A stretch of 64,000 bases of DNA from Ktedonobacter sp. SOSP1-85 (GCF_016587415.1 NZ_BNJI01000003.1:558001-622000), one strand, 5' to 3'; counted from the stretch's first letter, positions 18,328 to 27,885 are shown. Made by a program: numbers and translations. Notes: a model not told the origin generated them from the letters alone.

Positions 18328-18561
18328 CCCACGCGATGCGCAACGAGGTTGTTGAAGAGCTAATCTCTCATGGGGTAGGCGAGAACCGCGCGGAACCGAA
18401 CACCTCGTTCCCGAAAGATGGTAGAAACGGAGGTGTGGGAGGCAAAAAGAGCAGAAGATGAGAGAAATCGAGGCCCCTCCAGGAAAAAAGGCCATGAGGC
18501 TGCACTCGGAGAAGCAAGCCAGTCCGAGGAGAGGGAATCCCAAGGCACAAGATGCGCCGTG

Positions 18562-20473
18562 TTAAGCCGCCGCCAGTCCGAGCGAGGTGGCAAAGTCTTC
18601 TGGGACGCCGAACAGTTGGATCGTCACCCGGCCAGCCGATGGAGAGCGCGCGTTGCGAGCCAGCCGTTCTGCCCACGAAAGCCGATAATGAGCACGCAAA
18701 GCTCTGGAAAGGGGCACAGGCTGAATGGCGGGGCTGGGAGAGGTGGCAGACTCGACCTCGATCTTGACACATTGATGGGCGCACCAACTGGATGCACGCT
18801 CGTCGATGCTGCCGTCGGCTCCAGTCAAACCAGAGCACGGGCTCAGACCCAACGGCCAATGGATGCAGGAGCACACTCACCTGGCGCGGCTTTTTGGTGG
18901 TGCTGCCCTGCCATTGGCACTGCTCGCGCAGTGGACAGGGGCGGCAACTGCGGATGCTGGCTGCATAGACCACCCGCAGGCTGCCATCAGCTTCTCGACG
19001 CCGCTCATGGGCAGTAAGCGCCTGCCCTGCTGGGCATTGGAGCGCCCCATCGGGCTGGAGAGGAAAGTCTTGTCCCGAGAAGCGACCCTCTTTCCAGAGG
19101 GTGGCAGTGGTAGGTGGACCATACCCAGACGCAGGCGGGGTGGCAGCCTGCTCGGTGACAGGTGGGATGGCAGGAGCAAATTCGGTAATGCGTATGGGAG
19201 TCGGCTCTAGCTGATGCCCCAATTCCAGACGCAGGTTCCATACCCATTGTGACACCAGTTGCCAGCACTCCTGCCCCCAGGCCGCGTGAGAGCACCAGCG
19301 ATCTGGGTCGATCTCCTGATCTTCATCCGCAAGTGTAGGCTCAAAGGCCCCCCGATGCAGATAAAGCTCAACAACGTCAGAAGCGGTAAACGCTCGCTGC
19401 GGGAGGTGAGTGAAAAAGAGTTCGTAGACGACGCCCGCACGCGTGACACCAACTGGGCTCTTCTTTCGGCCCTCGGGATGAGTTGCCACGACCACGCGGC
19501 ACCGCACGCCCTCGGACCCCACTGGCACCGACTCGCAGTCGTAGAGGCTGCGCACGATCTGACTTTCCGGACGCTGTTGGGACTGATCTGGGGGGAGATG
19601 CAGGCGCGCCTGAACGAGCGGATGATCGAGTACCGTGTAGTCTTTGCCGCGGGTCACAAAGACGAAACCAGCCAGGTCAGCCAGCACGGCCCCGGTGCCA
19701 TATTGTCCATCGAGCCGGAGCAGGGCGCGCTCCGACGGAAGCTGGTGTGCCGTGAGGTAGCGCGTGATGGCTGAGAGGCCCTGACGCAGTTCCTCTCGGT
19801 AGCGACCGTTGCCCCGGTTGCCAAATGAGCTGAGCCACTGGAAACTGTGAGCTTGGCTGATGACGGTCCGGGTTCGCACCACTTGCCCACGCTTGCGTCC
19901 CCGGTAGCCAGGGGCACAGACCTCATCCAACCGACGAAAGGCCGGGGGCAGATCTTCGGTCTGGGGCAAGGCGCGTTGGCGGGCCGCCTCTCGTGTGCCA
20001 TCGAGATCAAAGACGACCCATTTGCGGCCCTCTCGATCCACCAGCCCCCCGGTTTGCTTTTCGGGCGAAAGCGGGCGACTGAGGAGATCATCGAGAAAGA
20101 GCGTGCGCAGGGCTTCGATGGGTGCCTCAGTCAGCGCCGCTAAAAAGCGCGAAAGTGCCGAGCGGGAAGGGAGCCGGTCACGCTCAAACAAGGCCATGAA
20201 CGATACTGCAAAGGGCTGCAGTCTCTGGTAGAAGGCTTCCAGCGTGCATTCTCCGCTGATGGCATAGCCAAAGAGCACCGCAAGAAAGTCGATTGCCTCG
20301 TAGCGCCCGAAACGCCGCCGTGCAAAGCGCACATGCTCACCAATCTTGGCCAGGACACCGTGCTTGTGAAGATACTTGATGAGCAGCGTGACTTCGCCAA
20401 ACCAGGATGGGGTTGAAGGGACGGGCTCGGAAGAGGTCTGGATGATCACTGATCCATCGGCGATACTGGTCAT
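18562..20473 (-). pseudogene. DDE transposase, frameshifted near its C-terminus
   Basis: From ATG 20473 the frame matches the 680-aa transposase: VFDLDGTREAARQRALPQ, LLRLDGQYGTGAVLADL, LYLHRGAFEPTLADEDQEIDPDRW and the Cys cluster SCRPCPLREQCQ. After about codon 560 (FDWSRRQHRRACIQLV) the similarity leaves this frame and continues in another one ending at 18562 (RAHYRLSWAERLARNARS, matching RAHWRLSWSQRLARNARP of the other copy). The original frame reads on as nonsense to 18368. A shift near 18790 therefore separates the last 75 or so residues. The catalytic core is intact, so activity is not excluded. Confidence 0.72.
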
Positions 20474-20474
20474 A

Positions 20475-20526
20475 TGTGCCTCCTTGAGAAAAGGTGTTGC
20501 GTTTTTCCTTTCTCAAAAAGGCACAT
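20475..20526. promoter_or_regulatory. imperfect inverted repeat upstream of transposase
   Basis: TGTGCCTCCTTGAGAAA and its near-complement TTTCTCAAAAAGGCACA flank a short spacer just before ATG 20473. It parallels the perfect repeat before the other transposase and covers the CTCC/GGAG start region on the minus strand. Confidence 0.45.
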
Positions 20527-20574
20527 TTTATGCTGGCTCGCTACTTTTTAGCAGCTCGTTGCGCATCGCGTGGG

Positions 20575-20844
20575 ATGCTCAGCGATCCACAAGAATGGCG
20601 GACTCAACTGGAGGTCAAAGCAAGGGAAATCCGGCAGCACATTTGGGAAGCCCGACAGTTCTTGATGAACCCCACGCTCTCTCTTCCTGGGAGAGCGCAA
20701 ACAGAGGGCTTGATCAAGGAGATGGAGCGGAGCGTCAGTGACTTTGAATCGCGCCTCCGGCTCTCTCAGGAAGCGAGAGCACAAGTGGAGGCCCGCACCA
20801 GGGAGGCGGAGAGCAAAGCCAAACACGACTCTTCCTCGTTCTGA
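20575..20844 (+). pseudogene. coiled-coil gene, 3' part, split by a transposon
   Basis: The frame continues from the 7-bp duplicated target as MLSDPQEWRTQLEVKAREIR and ends at TGA 20844. It is strongly helical and charged (QTEGLIKEMERSVSDFESRL, QARVEARTRE-like), matching the coiled-coil nature of the 5' part at 13741-14005. A terminator hairpin follows. Confidence 0.65.
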
Positions 20845-20855
20845 ATCGCCCCTCG

Positions 20856-20908
20856 TGGCTGGTGATACAGGGGACCTCCACCAGTTGGAGGCCCTGCATC
20901 ACCAGCCA
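20856..20908 (+). terminator. hairpin after the split coiled-coil gene
   Basis: TGGCTGGTGAT (20856-20866) pairs with ATCACCAGCCA (20898-20908), and CAGGG..CCTCC pairs with GGAGG..CCCTG inside. There is no T-run. Confidence 0.6.
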
Positions 20909-20948
20909 CATAACGAACGTGAAAGGGCCTATGAAGGGGATTTGCAAC

Positions 20949-21204
20949 TCCCCCGAAACGGTGCACTTGGGGGATTGCAAGGATGACGACAAAAAGGACC
21001 ATTCGACATAATACTCATCTATGAGCGCTCCTTATCGCACCTAATGCGGAAAAAGAGAACATTTTCACCACTGCTTCACGTGCTGTTTTCGTGTTCCGCT
21101 GGCTCATTACCGCACATAATGCGCAGTTAGGTGCGGTGACGACAACAATACGAGGATGTTTCTGTCAAATGGCCCAGTTTAGTCGGATGCACCGTTCCGG
21201 GGGG
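20949..21204. repeat. MITE-like element, copy A
   Basis: The outer ends CCCCCGAAACGGTGCA (20950-20965) and, inverted, CCCCCCGGAACGGTGCA (around 21182-21199) face each other. Inside them lie GGACCATTCGACA on the left and the complement of GGGCCATTTGACA on the right, also found in copy B at 34260-34493. The interior carries CGCACCTAATGCG-type repeats. A single CCCCCCGAAACGGTG end also occurs at 13442-13456. No protein is encoded. Confidence 0.55.
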
Positions 21205-21322
21205 TCATGCAAAAAGCCCTATAATAACCCGGCAGAGGATTGAACAGATAAAGAGCTACTGAGAAGTATTTATTGATGAGCTTTTTCAAAAGCGTCGTTT
21301 CTTGGAACAGAGGCGAGATCGT

Positions 21323-22014
21323 ATGAGTTACTCTAAACAGCCCTTTACCTGGAAGAATTTCATCGAATAGTCGAGGCGCATCCAGATTGCGACTTTACGT
21401 ATGGCAATGGGAAGATCTGGCTGATGACAGGCTATACCAACGACCATCAGACTCATAGGGCAGTGAGGAGCAATATTGCCAGCTCTCTCAAGCGCATCAA
21501 TCGTGAGAAGTACCAGGATGCTATTCTCAAAGCGTATGATGAAAAGCACTATGATGTGATGTATACCATGATAGCTGAGAGAGATGCCTATGATCTGTTT
21601 GTTTTCAACAACAAAAGCTATAAAAATCCGTATGGACTCAATGGTCCAGAAAAACCACTCTTTTATATCCCGGATGTCGTTATGACCCCCAGAGACCCCG
21701 ATGACTGGGAGATGAGAGTGAGCGATTCAACGTTTGAGGAAGCGACGCTGCTGGTAGACATCTTCTGCGAAACAGGGGAGAGGTCGAAAAAACAGGACAA
21801 ACTGGGAGTCTACCAGAACTCCCAACGCTATCGAAACCTCCAGGAGATCCTGATCGTTGACCCGCATCGTACGTTTCTTGAGCACTTTCGTTGGGAAGAT
21901 GCCAATCAGTAGGAATGGTTCTCTTACACGCGGGATGAGCAGATCATAGAACTGAGGAGCATTCAGATCCACCTTCCGGTACGCGATATCTATCAGCAGG
22001 TTCCTCTGGCCTGA
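21323..22014 (+). pseudogene. Uma2-family endonuclease-like protein, decayed
   Basis: The body YLEEFHRIVEAHPDCDFTYG (from about 21350), IPDVVMTP, LLVDIFCETGERSKKQDKLGVY and ILIVDPHRTFLEHF follows the Uma2 (DUF820) PD-(D/E)xK-like pattern. The natural start is probably ATG 21323 (MSYSKQP), which needs a one-base shift near 21345 to join the main frame. The frame then hits TAG at 21910 but continues in the same phase as EWFSYTRDEQIIELRSIQIH and ends at TGA 22014, as expected for the family C-terminus. One frameshift and one nonsense codon make it a pseudogene. Uma2 proteins are common in Cyanobacteria and Chloroflexota and their role is poorly known. Confidence 0.7.
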
Positions 22015-22029
22015 TCCGGCCTTGTACCC

Positions 22030-22528
22030 GTTCACCCATGTGCGAAGGCTGTGTGGGTTCGTCTTGAGGCAGAGTAAAGGTACAAACGTATCGTATCCAG
22101 CCGTACTGTTCCCGGTTTGAGCTACATTGAACCTTGCCTGCTCAACCATCTCGAAATCGTCCAATTAATTAAAAACAATCGGCTAGCGGCAATTAAGCAA
22201 GTGGAAGTATCTATTGTTGATATTGACAAAAATCAAAGTGGGCTGACTCGAAACGTCGGACGAGTAGAGATAGAAATTGAAGAAGCAAAAGCAAAAAACG
22301 ATCTGGCAACTCTTAAGATCAAAGAGAAACGACGGGAACTGCTAGAACAAGAGATAGAAACCCTTGAGATGGAAAGACGCCGCTTAGCCCAAACAAAAGC
22401 GCAACTCGAAGAAGATTTAGAAAACGATATCGGTAGCCTTGATGAAGAAATGATAAAGCTCCGGCAAGGCTGGAATGACTACAACTTCAAGAAACGCCGT
22501 AGTTTATTAAACTTTGCGGTTGTCAAAG
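22030..22528 (+). pseudogene. large serine recombinase remnant, part 1
   Basis: From about 22117 an open frame encodes a charged coiled coil (IEIEEAKAKNDLATLKIKEK, LEMERRRLAQTKAQLEEDL) ending KRRSLLNFAVVK at 22528. This is the coiled-coil segment found near the C-terminus of large serine recombinases, after the zinc ribbon. Weak traces of the ribbon (RYKRIVSSRTVPG) precede it behind a stop near 22078. The recombinase and zinc domains are missing. The frame is broken by the TnpB element and continues at 24016. Confidence 0.6.
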
Positions 22529-24015
22529 TCAGTACCCTACGGCTAAAGCCGAGGGCTTGGAGTTGTGTCTGAACTCCACCGCAATTCAGCATACCTTTTC
22601 AGGCGTGCTGCTTTGGCTTCATCGTCCGACACATCAGGGCGTACTGACAAGAGGCCCGTTCCTATCCAGTCTTGCCGGATAAGAAGCGTTCGCATCGCAA
22701 TGTTTCTTGCACCAACCAGATCGGCATGGAGCGTGTACTGACAATTCTGACAGACAAAGAGCAAGCCCTTGTGTGGACGATTCTCTTTGCAGGTATGCCC
22801 ACATTTGGGGCAGGCCTGCGAGGTGTAGTTGGCATCCACCTTGATCGCCATACTTTGATGCAAGGGCGCTTTATAAGCGATCATACTGTGCAACTCTGCA
22901 AAGGACCATTTGGAAAAGGCACGATTGGCTTTGCGCTGTTTTGCACTGGCTCGCTTGCCTTTCCGTCGTTTGGTCTGCTCGCGAATATCTGTCAGATGCT
23001 CCAGTCCAATCAAGCTTTGAGGATATTGCTTCACAACCCGTTTACTCACGACATGATTGGCGTTTGCTTTCAACCGTCTCTCTCGTCCACTGATGGCAAC
23101 GAGCCTTCTCGTCGCGGAACGAGTGCCTTTCTTTTGCAGACGCTTTCTCAGTCGTGCAGAGTGATGGGATCTAGCAACAATGGAGGTGTCAGCATGGAAG
23201 GTGCAATCGCCTTGCATCGTCGCCGTGACGGCAAGGTATCGCATCCCCACATCCACGCCAACGACCTGCTTGTGCGTTTCGGGGGTAGGATCAGCCGTCT
23301 CCACTTCCAGGGAGACAAGGAGGTAAAACTGCTTCTTGGCTTTGTCATACCAGAGTTTCGATGCACCAATCTCCGTACCACGCTGGATCAATGCCACATG
23401 CTTATTGTAGCCAGTATAGGGCACAACGATACGTCCATCGAGCGTGAGAAGACTCACGTGCTGCTCTTTCTTGAACGTGTAGTCTTTCTTATACTGGTAG
23501 GTCAACGTGGGAGAGAGAAACGTAGGAGCCTGATCAAGCCCTTTATACCGTTTCTTGGTGAGACCTGCCTTACGATGAGCAGCATTGTTCTTCACCTTTG
23601 TCCATAAGCCTTTATAGGTGGCACCAACTTGGCGAGGAACAGAACAGGCCATTTGCGAAGGCAGATGAAAACGGAGACGGATCTCTTCGTAGGTGGCATC
23701 TTGCAAACGAAGAGCATTACTCAATTTGCCATTCGCAAAGGCGTACTGGCTCACATAGTTGAGTGAATCACGATACGCCAGTTGCGTTGTGCGTAATGCC
23801 TTGAATTGCTCGGGCATTGTATTCAATTTAAGTTTCGCTGTTAATACCGTTTTCATACTCTGAATTGTACCATAGTTTTCATCTGACTGTCAACAATACA
23901 TGAGTAGATGAAAGCATGTCTACGGCATATTCCACCCAAGCCACCTCCAAAGGAACGCCGCATTCCTCCCCATGCCTGAAAGGGCAGAGGCATCCTGCGG
24001 CGTTTTCGGTGAAAG
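22529..24015. mobile_element. IS200/IS605-type TnpB-only element
   Basis: The element sits inside the serine recombinase remnant: joining 22528 to 24016 restores NFAVVK-VNKMSTHWMEL in frame, with AAAG shared at the junction. The end next to the tnpB stop has the hairpin CCCTACGGCTAAAGCCGAGGG (22535-22555, stems CCCT/AGGG and GGC/GCC). The other end has a long hairpin, AACGCCGCA (23954-23962) with TGCGGCGTT (23996-24004) and an inner ATGCCT/AGGCAT. There is no TnpA, so it would need one in trans. Confidence 0.7.
22543..23856 (-). CDS. tnpB: TnpB-family RNA-guided endonuclease
   Basis: The 437-aa product carries the split RuvC nuclease of TnpB: Asp in VVGVDVGMRYLAVTA, Glu in SLIGLEHLTDIREQ and Asp in YTLHADLVGARNIA. 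The zinc finger ACPKCGH..FVCQNCQ lies between the last two. TnpB is the ancestor of Cas12 and uses an omega-RNA from the element's right end to cut DNA at the empty donor site, which promotes element retention. Here the omega-RNA would come from around 22530-22700, overlapping the gene's 3' end. Length is slightly above the usual 370-420 aa because the reading frame runs 25 residues into the end sequence. All catalytic residues are present. Confidence 0.88.
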   Translation of the reverse strand: MKTVLTAKLKLNTMPEQFKALRTTQLAYRDSLNYVSQYAFANGKLSNALRLQDATYEEIRLRFHLPSQMACSVPRQVGATYKGLWTKVKNNAAHRKAGLTKKRYKGLDQAPTFLSPTLTYQYKKDYTFKKEQHVSLLTLDGRIVVPYTGYNKHVALIQRGTEIGASKLWYDKAKKQFYLLVSLEVETADPTPETHKQVVGVDVGMRYLAVTATMQGDCTFHADTSIVARSHHSARLRKRLQKKGTRSATRRLVAISGRERRLKANANHVVSKRVVKQYPQSLIGLEHLTDIREQTKRRKGKRASAKQRKANRAFSKWSFAELHSMIAYKAPLHQSMAIKVDANYTSQACPKCGHTCKENRPHKGLLFVCQNCQYTLHADLVGARNIAMRTLLIRQDWIGTGLLSVRPDVSDDEAKAARLKRYAELRWSSDTTPSPRL

Positions 24016-24389
24016 TAAACAAGATGTCAACGCACTGGATGGAACTAACAGTAACGTGGCTTGATGAAGAGTGGGGAACAGAGAGAATGTATTTTCGGCG
24101 CAAGTATGGTAGCCCAAGAGAACGGACTGATGAGGAAAAGACTGTGCTTTCAGAGCATTATGCAACCATGCCCACCCTTGAGCTCATGCGTTTAGTGCCT
24201 GACCGTTCGTTGTGGTCTATTCGTACGTTTGCTAGGCAAAATCTACAGTTTGAAAGGCGACGATCACTACAACGAAACGGAGCACTTAGCCCCAATGTTT
24301 CCTACAATGATATGCAGTTTGCTCAAAGTAAAGGCATTCCTGTCAATGAGAAATACACCAATTGGGAAGCGCTGTCAATATCGCTATGA
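24016..24389 (+). pseudogene. large serine recombinase remnant, part 2
   Basis: After the TnpB element the recombinase frame resumes as VNKMSTHWMELTVTWLDEEW and continues through an HTH-like block (DEEKTVLSEHYATMPTLELM, PDRSLWSIRTFARQ) to GIPVNEKYTNWE. At about 24362 this passes into MFS-gene sequence (the last residues ALSISL come from it). The right edge of the recombinase-bearing element therefore sits inside the MFS gene that follows. Confidence 0.6.
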
Positions 24390-25462
24390 TTACCAGTACT
24401 TTCCCTGGTAACAAGCGGGGACTGGCCCTGGGGCTGAACGCGGTTGTGGTCTCGCTGGGAGTCGCCCTGGGGCCTACCCTTGGGGGCATTATTACGCAGT
24501 ACCTGACCTGGCGCTGGATCTTCTATGTCAATGTTCCCGTTAGCCTGCTCATTATCCTTGCTGGCTGGCGCTTTTTTTATGAGCCACACTCCGAGAGCAA
24601 GCGACACGAGCGTTTCGATCCCCTGGGCGCACTGGTACTGGCTATCGCTCTTGCTTCACTGACCCTGGGCCTCTCCTTCGGCCAGGAGTGGGGCTGGACC
24701 TCTACCGCTACCTTTCTCGCCTTTGGCACAGGGATTATCATGCTGGGCCTGGCTATCCTGGTCGAGTCACACGTGGCTCATCCCATCTTAAACCTGGAAC
24801 TGCTGACCAATCGCACTTTTGTCTTCGCCAACATTAGCTTTATGCTCTGTATGATGGCCCTCTTCGCGCCTGGCTTCCTGCTCCCCTCTTACTTTGAGCA
24901 ATTGCGCGGCTTCTCGACGATCCAGACTGGCCTCTTACTTACGCCACTGCCACTCACCTTCGCCTTCGCGGCTCCCCTCAGTGGCACACTGGCAGACCGC
25001 CTGGAGTCACGCTGGCTCTCGCCCATTGGCCTGACTATCGCCTGCTTTGGCCTCTTCTTGCTCAGCCAGATAAGCGCGCAGAGTTCCCTCTGGGATATTC
25101 TCTGGCGCCTCGCCGTGACCGGCATTGGCCAGGGCATCTTTCAGTCACCTAACACACGCACTATGATGGGCGCGGCTCCCCTCCACGCGCAGGGTGAGGC
25201 ATCAGGCCTGCTGGCGACTGCACGCGTGATCGGCCAGAGCCTGAGCGTTGCCCTGACCGGCACGGTCTTTGCCGCCCTGGGTGGTACGCTCGCGGGCACA
25301 CTGCTCTCCTCGCCCCAGGCCCACAACTTCTCGCCAGCCCATATCGAGGCCCTACAACACACCTTTGAGCAGGGCTTTCACGCAGCCTTCCTCGTTTGCG
25401 CTGGTTGCGCCGCCATCGGCATCTTCACAGCCCTTGCTCGTGGCAACTATACCGCCAGGTGA
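24362..25462 (+). pseudogene. DHA2-type MFS exporter, 5' truncated
   Basis: The frame starts abruptly at GSAVNIAMITSTFPGNKRGL, which corresponds to the middle of helix 4 in the intact DHA2 exporter at 4734-6377. About 120 N-terminal residues, including motif A, are missing. The rest is well kept: motif C (VVVSLGVALGPTLGGIITQY), LTWRWIFYVNVP and about 10 further helices. The break coincides with the end of the serine recombinase remnant, so a mobile element removed the 5' part. The ATG at 24362 has no ribosome binding site. The last codon and stop lie in the long palindrome that follows. Confidence 0.75.
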
Positions 25463-25522
25463 GTTCATAAAGACAGAAGCGGGGGGGCTAGCCCTCCCGC
25501 TTCTGTCTTTATGAACTCACCT
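25457..25522. terminator. 27-bp perfect palindrome spanning two convergent stops
   Basis: Arm 25457-25483 (AGGTGAGTTCATAAAGACAG..) is the exact complement of 25496-25522, with a 12-nt loop. The stop of the rightward MFS remnant (TGA 25460-25462) is inside the left arm, and the stop of the leftward LLM gene (25521-25523) overlaps the end of the right arm. Confidence 0.85.
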
Positions 25523-26512
25523 ACAAATTGCGCAGCTTGGGCAACACATCGCGGGCGTAGCTCTCGATAAAGGCGAGCTGGTCCGGGCCACCAGAGTGGA
25601 AGATGATGTGATCAAAACCCAGTTCAATGTACTGTTTGACAAACTTCACGTGGTCCTCGGGATTGGAGGAGAAACAACCCATCTTCTTGAGCGTATCCGC
25701 GCCAACCACCTCGCCATTCTCCTGCGACATCTTCGGCGTGTAGATCTTCTGATCGAAGAGTGCAGGGACATGCGCGCCCGCCCAGTATTTCAAGCGCGAC
25801 TGAATCTCCGCCTCGGGATTGTTGGAATAGCCTACTGTTAGCTCAAGCCAGCGCGGCATACGCTTGGGATCTTTTCCCGCCTCGCGAGCGCTCTCTTCAA
25901 AGCTTTTGATGATCTCCTGGTAGATCTCCATCTGCTTGCCACCTACGGACCAGAGACCATCGCCATATTTGCCCGCGAATTGCGCGCTATGGGACACCAG
26001 GGCCGAGACGATAATGGGAATTGGGCTGGTCGGCGGCGTGTACAGCCTGGCCTTATTTGTGTGATAGTATTTGCCTTTATAGGTTACAGGCTCGCCGGTC
26101 CAGAGAGCGCGGATCAATTCGATGGCCTCGGCCAGGCGGTCGCGACGTTCCGCGTACTCGGGCCACTGCCCGGTCGCGGCGAACTCATTCAGCGCCTCGC
26201 CAGTGCCTACACCAAGCGCGAAACGCCTGGGGCGAAATGGGTGACGGTGGCGGAGGCCTGGGCAATAATCGATGGGTGGTAGCGCAGAATGGGACAGGTC
26301 ACACCTGAGCTGAGCATAATGCGCTGCGTCTGGGTCGCGACCGCGCCAAACCAGGTCCAGGTAAAGCAGGCCTGGCCCTCCTCGCTCCAGGGGTGAAAGT
26401 GATCACTGGCGTCCAACATATCAAAACCCGCTTTGTCAGCGGCGATAGCATACTTCATAAGCTCAACAGGGGGATACTGCTCCGGGCCTGCCTTCCAACC
26501 AAACTGAACCAT
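25521..26512 (-). pseudogene. LLM-class F420-dependent oxidoreductase, frameshifted
   Basis: Two frames join to one luciferase-like TIM-barrel protein of about 330 aa. The N-part (26512-26207) has FGWKAGPEQYPPVELMKYAI, DASDHFHPWSEEG and THFAPG. The C-part (ending 25521) continues LIRALWTGEPVTYKGKYY through YGDGLWSVGG to VLPKLRNL. In between, the other frame reads RFALGVGTGEALNEFAA, the expected cofactor loop, so one base has been lost near 26222 in GGCGTTTCG. The pattern is close to the F420-dependent glucose-6-phosphate dehydrogenase-like family. Either a recent inactivation or an assembly error. Start ATG 26512; divergent from the next LLM gene. Confidence 0.75.
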
Positions 26513-26754
26513 GATGCTTCCTCTTTCCAGATAGTCTTCTTAGCACCGATAGACGCACCACAGGAGACTTCTTCTTAAAAGAGACACGAAGCAAATTTTT
26601 CTTGCGTATACACTTCTGCCATAGAAGTTTGCAATTGCACTATTTTAAAATGTTAGATCCATATAGAGGTTGAGTTTCTATCAGCATGGTCGCCTTCATC
26701 GATGTTATAATACTTCTGAAAAATACTATTGCAGCATGCAGAAAGCTAGATAGA

Positions 26755-26819
26755 CGACGCTGCTCAAGCACGCGTTTACATATGATGGTTATATGTAGAC
26801 GCGTGCTTGAGCAGCGTCG
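26755..26819. repeat. 21-bp palindrome between divergent LLM genes
   Basis: CGACGCTGCTCAAGCACGCG plus T (26755-26775) is the exact complement of 26799-26819; an inner TACATAT/ATATGTA pair extends the stem after one mismatch. It ends 33 bp before ATG 26852, in the leader of that gene rather than after a gene. The 338-bp gap 26513-26851 holds nothing else I recognise. Confidence 0.75.
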
Positions 26820-26851
26820 GCCCACTCACGAAAGAAGAGGTATTATTTTTC

Positions 26852-27799
26852 ATGGCTCTAAAATTTGGCGTCTCCCTCCCTCAAGGATGGACGATGGACC
26901 TGGCAGGTATCAAAGATCCCGTTGAGGCATACGAGACAATGACCCGGGTCGCACAGACCGCCGACGAAACTGGCTTTGACTCGGTCTGGCTCGTCGATCA
27001 CTTTCATACCATTCCTCGCCCCTCACAGGAGGTCACCTTTGAGTGCTGGACAAGCACAGCCGCACTGGCTCGCGATACTAAGCGCGTGCGCATTGGGCAG
27101 ATGGTGACGTGCAATGGCTACCGCAATCCAGCCATCCTTGCGAAAATGGCAAGCACCGTCGATGTGCTCAGCCATGGTCGCTTGAATTTCGGCATTGGTG
27201 CGGGCTGGTATGAGCACGAGTATCGTGCCTATGGCTATGAGTATCCTGATGCCCCTGAACGTCTGCGTATGCTGCGCGAGGCGGTGCAGGTCATCAAAAA
27301 TATGTGGACGCAGGAAGAGGCCATCTTTGAGGGAAAATACTACCAGGTACGCGGAGCAATTAACCAGCCCAAGGGTGTGCAGAAGCCTCATATTCCTCTG
27401 TTGATTGGAGGTGGCGGCGAGAAGGTCACGCTTAAGCTGGTCGCTCAATATGGCGATGCCTGCAATGTCGGCGGCGACATTGCGACCATTAAGCACAAAT
27501 TCAACGTCATTAAAGATCACTGCGCCAATGTGGGACGTGACTATGAGAGCATTCATCGCACTACAACCACATTCTGTTCACTGGCTGAGACGGATGCTGC
27601 CGCCCTCGCCCAGGTTCCCGATTTTGTGAAGAACCAGTTCGGAGATCGCATCAATAACGCCCTTATTGGCAGTCCCGCCACCATTCGTCAGCGCCTGGCG
27701 GAATATGAAGAGGCTGGCGTCCAGGAGCTCATTATCGGCTTCCTGGATCGCACCAACCTCAATTCTATCCGTAACTTCGCCCAGGAGTTTATCTCCTAG
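26852..27799 (+). CDS. LLM-class F420-dependent oxidoreductase
   Basis: This 315-aa luciferase-like monooxygenase family member starts MALKFGVSLPQGW. It has FDSVWLVDHFHTIP, the QMVTCNGYRNPAILAKMAST segment, the cofactor loop GRLNFGIGAGWYEHEYRAYG and IPLLIGGGGEKVTLKLVAQYGD. The family reduces or oxidises varied substrates with coenzyme F420 or FMN. The C-terminal layout (EYEEAGVQELIIGF) is that of the Rv1855c-type F420 subfamily. ATG 26852 follows AGAGG at 12 bases; the upstream in-frame extension enters the palindrome and is not used. The substrate is unknown. Confidence 0.85.
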   Translation: MALKFGVSLPQGWTMDLAGIKDPVEAYETMTRVAQTADETGFDSVWLVDHFHTIPRPSQEVTFECWTSTAALARDTKRVRIGQMVTCNGYRNPAILAKMASTVDVLSHGRLNFGIGAGWYEHEYRAYGYEYPDAPERLRMLREAVQVIKNMWTQEEAIFEGKYYQVRGAINQPKGVQKPHIPLLIGGGGEKVTLKLVAQYGDACNVGGDIATIKHKFNVIKDHCANVGRDYESIHRTTTTFCSLAETDAAALAQVPDFVKNQFGDRINNALIGSPATIRQRLAEYEEAGVQELIIGFLDRTNLNSIRNFAQEFIS

Positions 27800-27825
27800 C
27801 CTTTCTCTCCCATCGAGAACTTTCG

Positions 27826-27885
27826 CAGCAGAAAGAGGTATGCTGGGCGCGGCAATGACCGCGCCCAGCATACCTCTTTCTGCTG
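27826..27885. terminator. 27-bp perfect palindrome after LLM gene
   Basis: Arm 27826-27852 (CAGCAGAAAGAGGTATGCTG..) is the exact complement of 27859-27885, with a 6-nt loop, 27 bases after the stop. There is no T-run. Confidence 0.8.

Larger units (their letters stand above)
14006..20574. mobile_element. composite transposon carrying rclA, 7-bp target duplication
   Basis: Two related ISs lie in the same orientation at 14006-16375 and 18328-20574, with an rclA-type gene between them. The outermost ends are both CCCACG.. and are flanked by an identical 7-bp sequence, ATGCTCA, at 13999-14005 and 20575-20581. The inner ends have no matching flanks (CCCGTGA against GCCTTG). Removing 14006-20581 rejoins an open coiled-coil gene in frame. 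This is what insertion of the whole 6.6-kb unit as one composite transposon would leave. Confidence 0.72.
18328..20574. mobile_element. right IS of the composite transposon
   Basis: Perfect 20-bp terminal inverted repeats, CCCACGCGATGCGCAACGAG at 18328-18347 and its complement at 20555-20574, enclose a 2247-bp IS. It is the same family and orientation as the IS at 14006-16375 but clearly diverged, so the two are not a recent duplication. Confidence 0.8.

Noticed and set aside
18109..18363. 84-codon plus-strand frame after rclA
   Set aside because: It begins inside the terminator hairpin and crosses the IS end. The minus-strand remnant is more protein-like.
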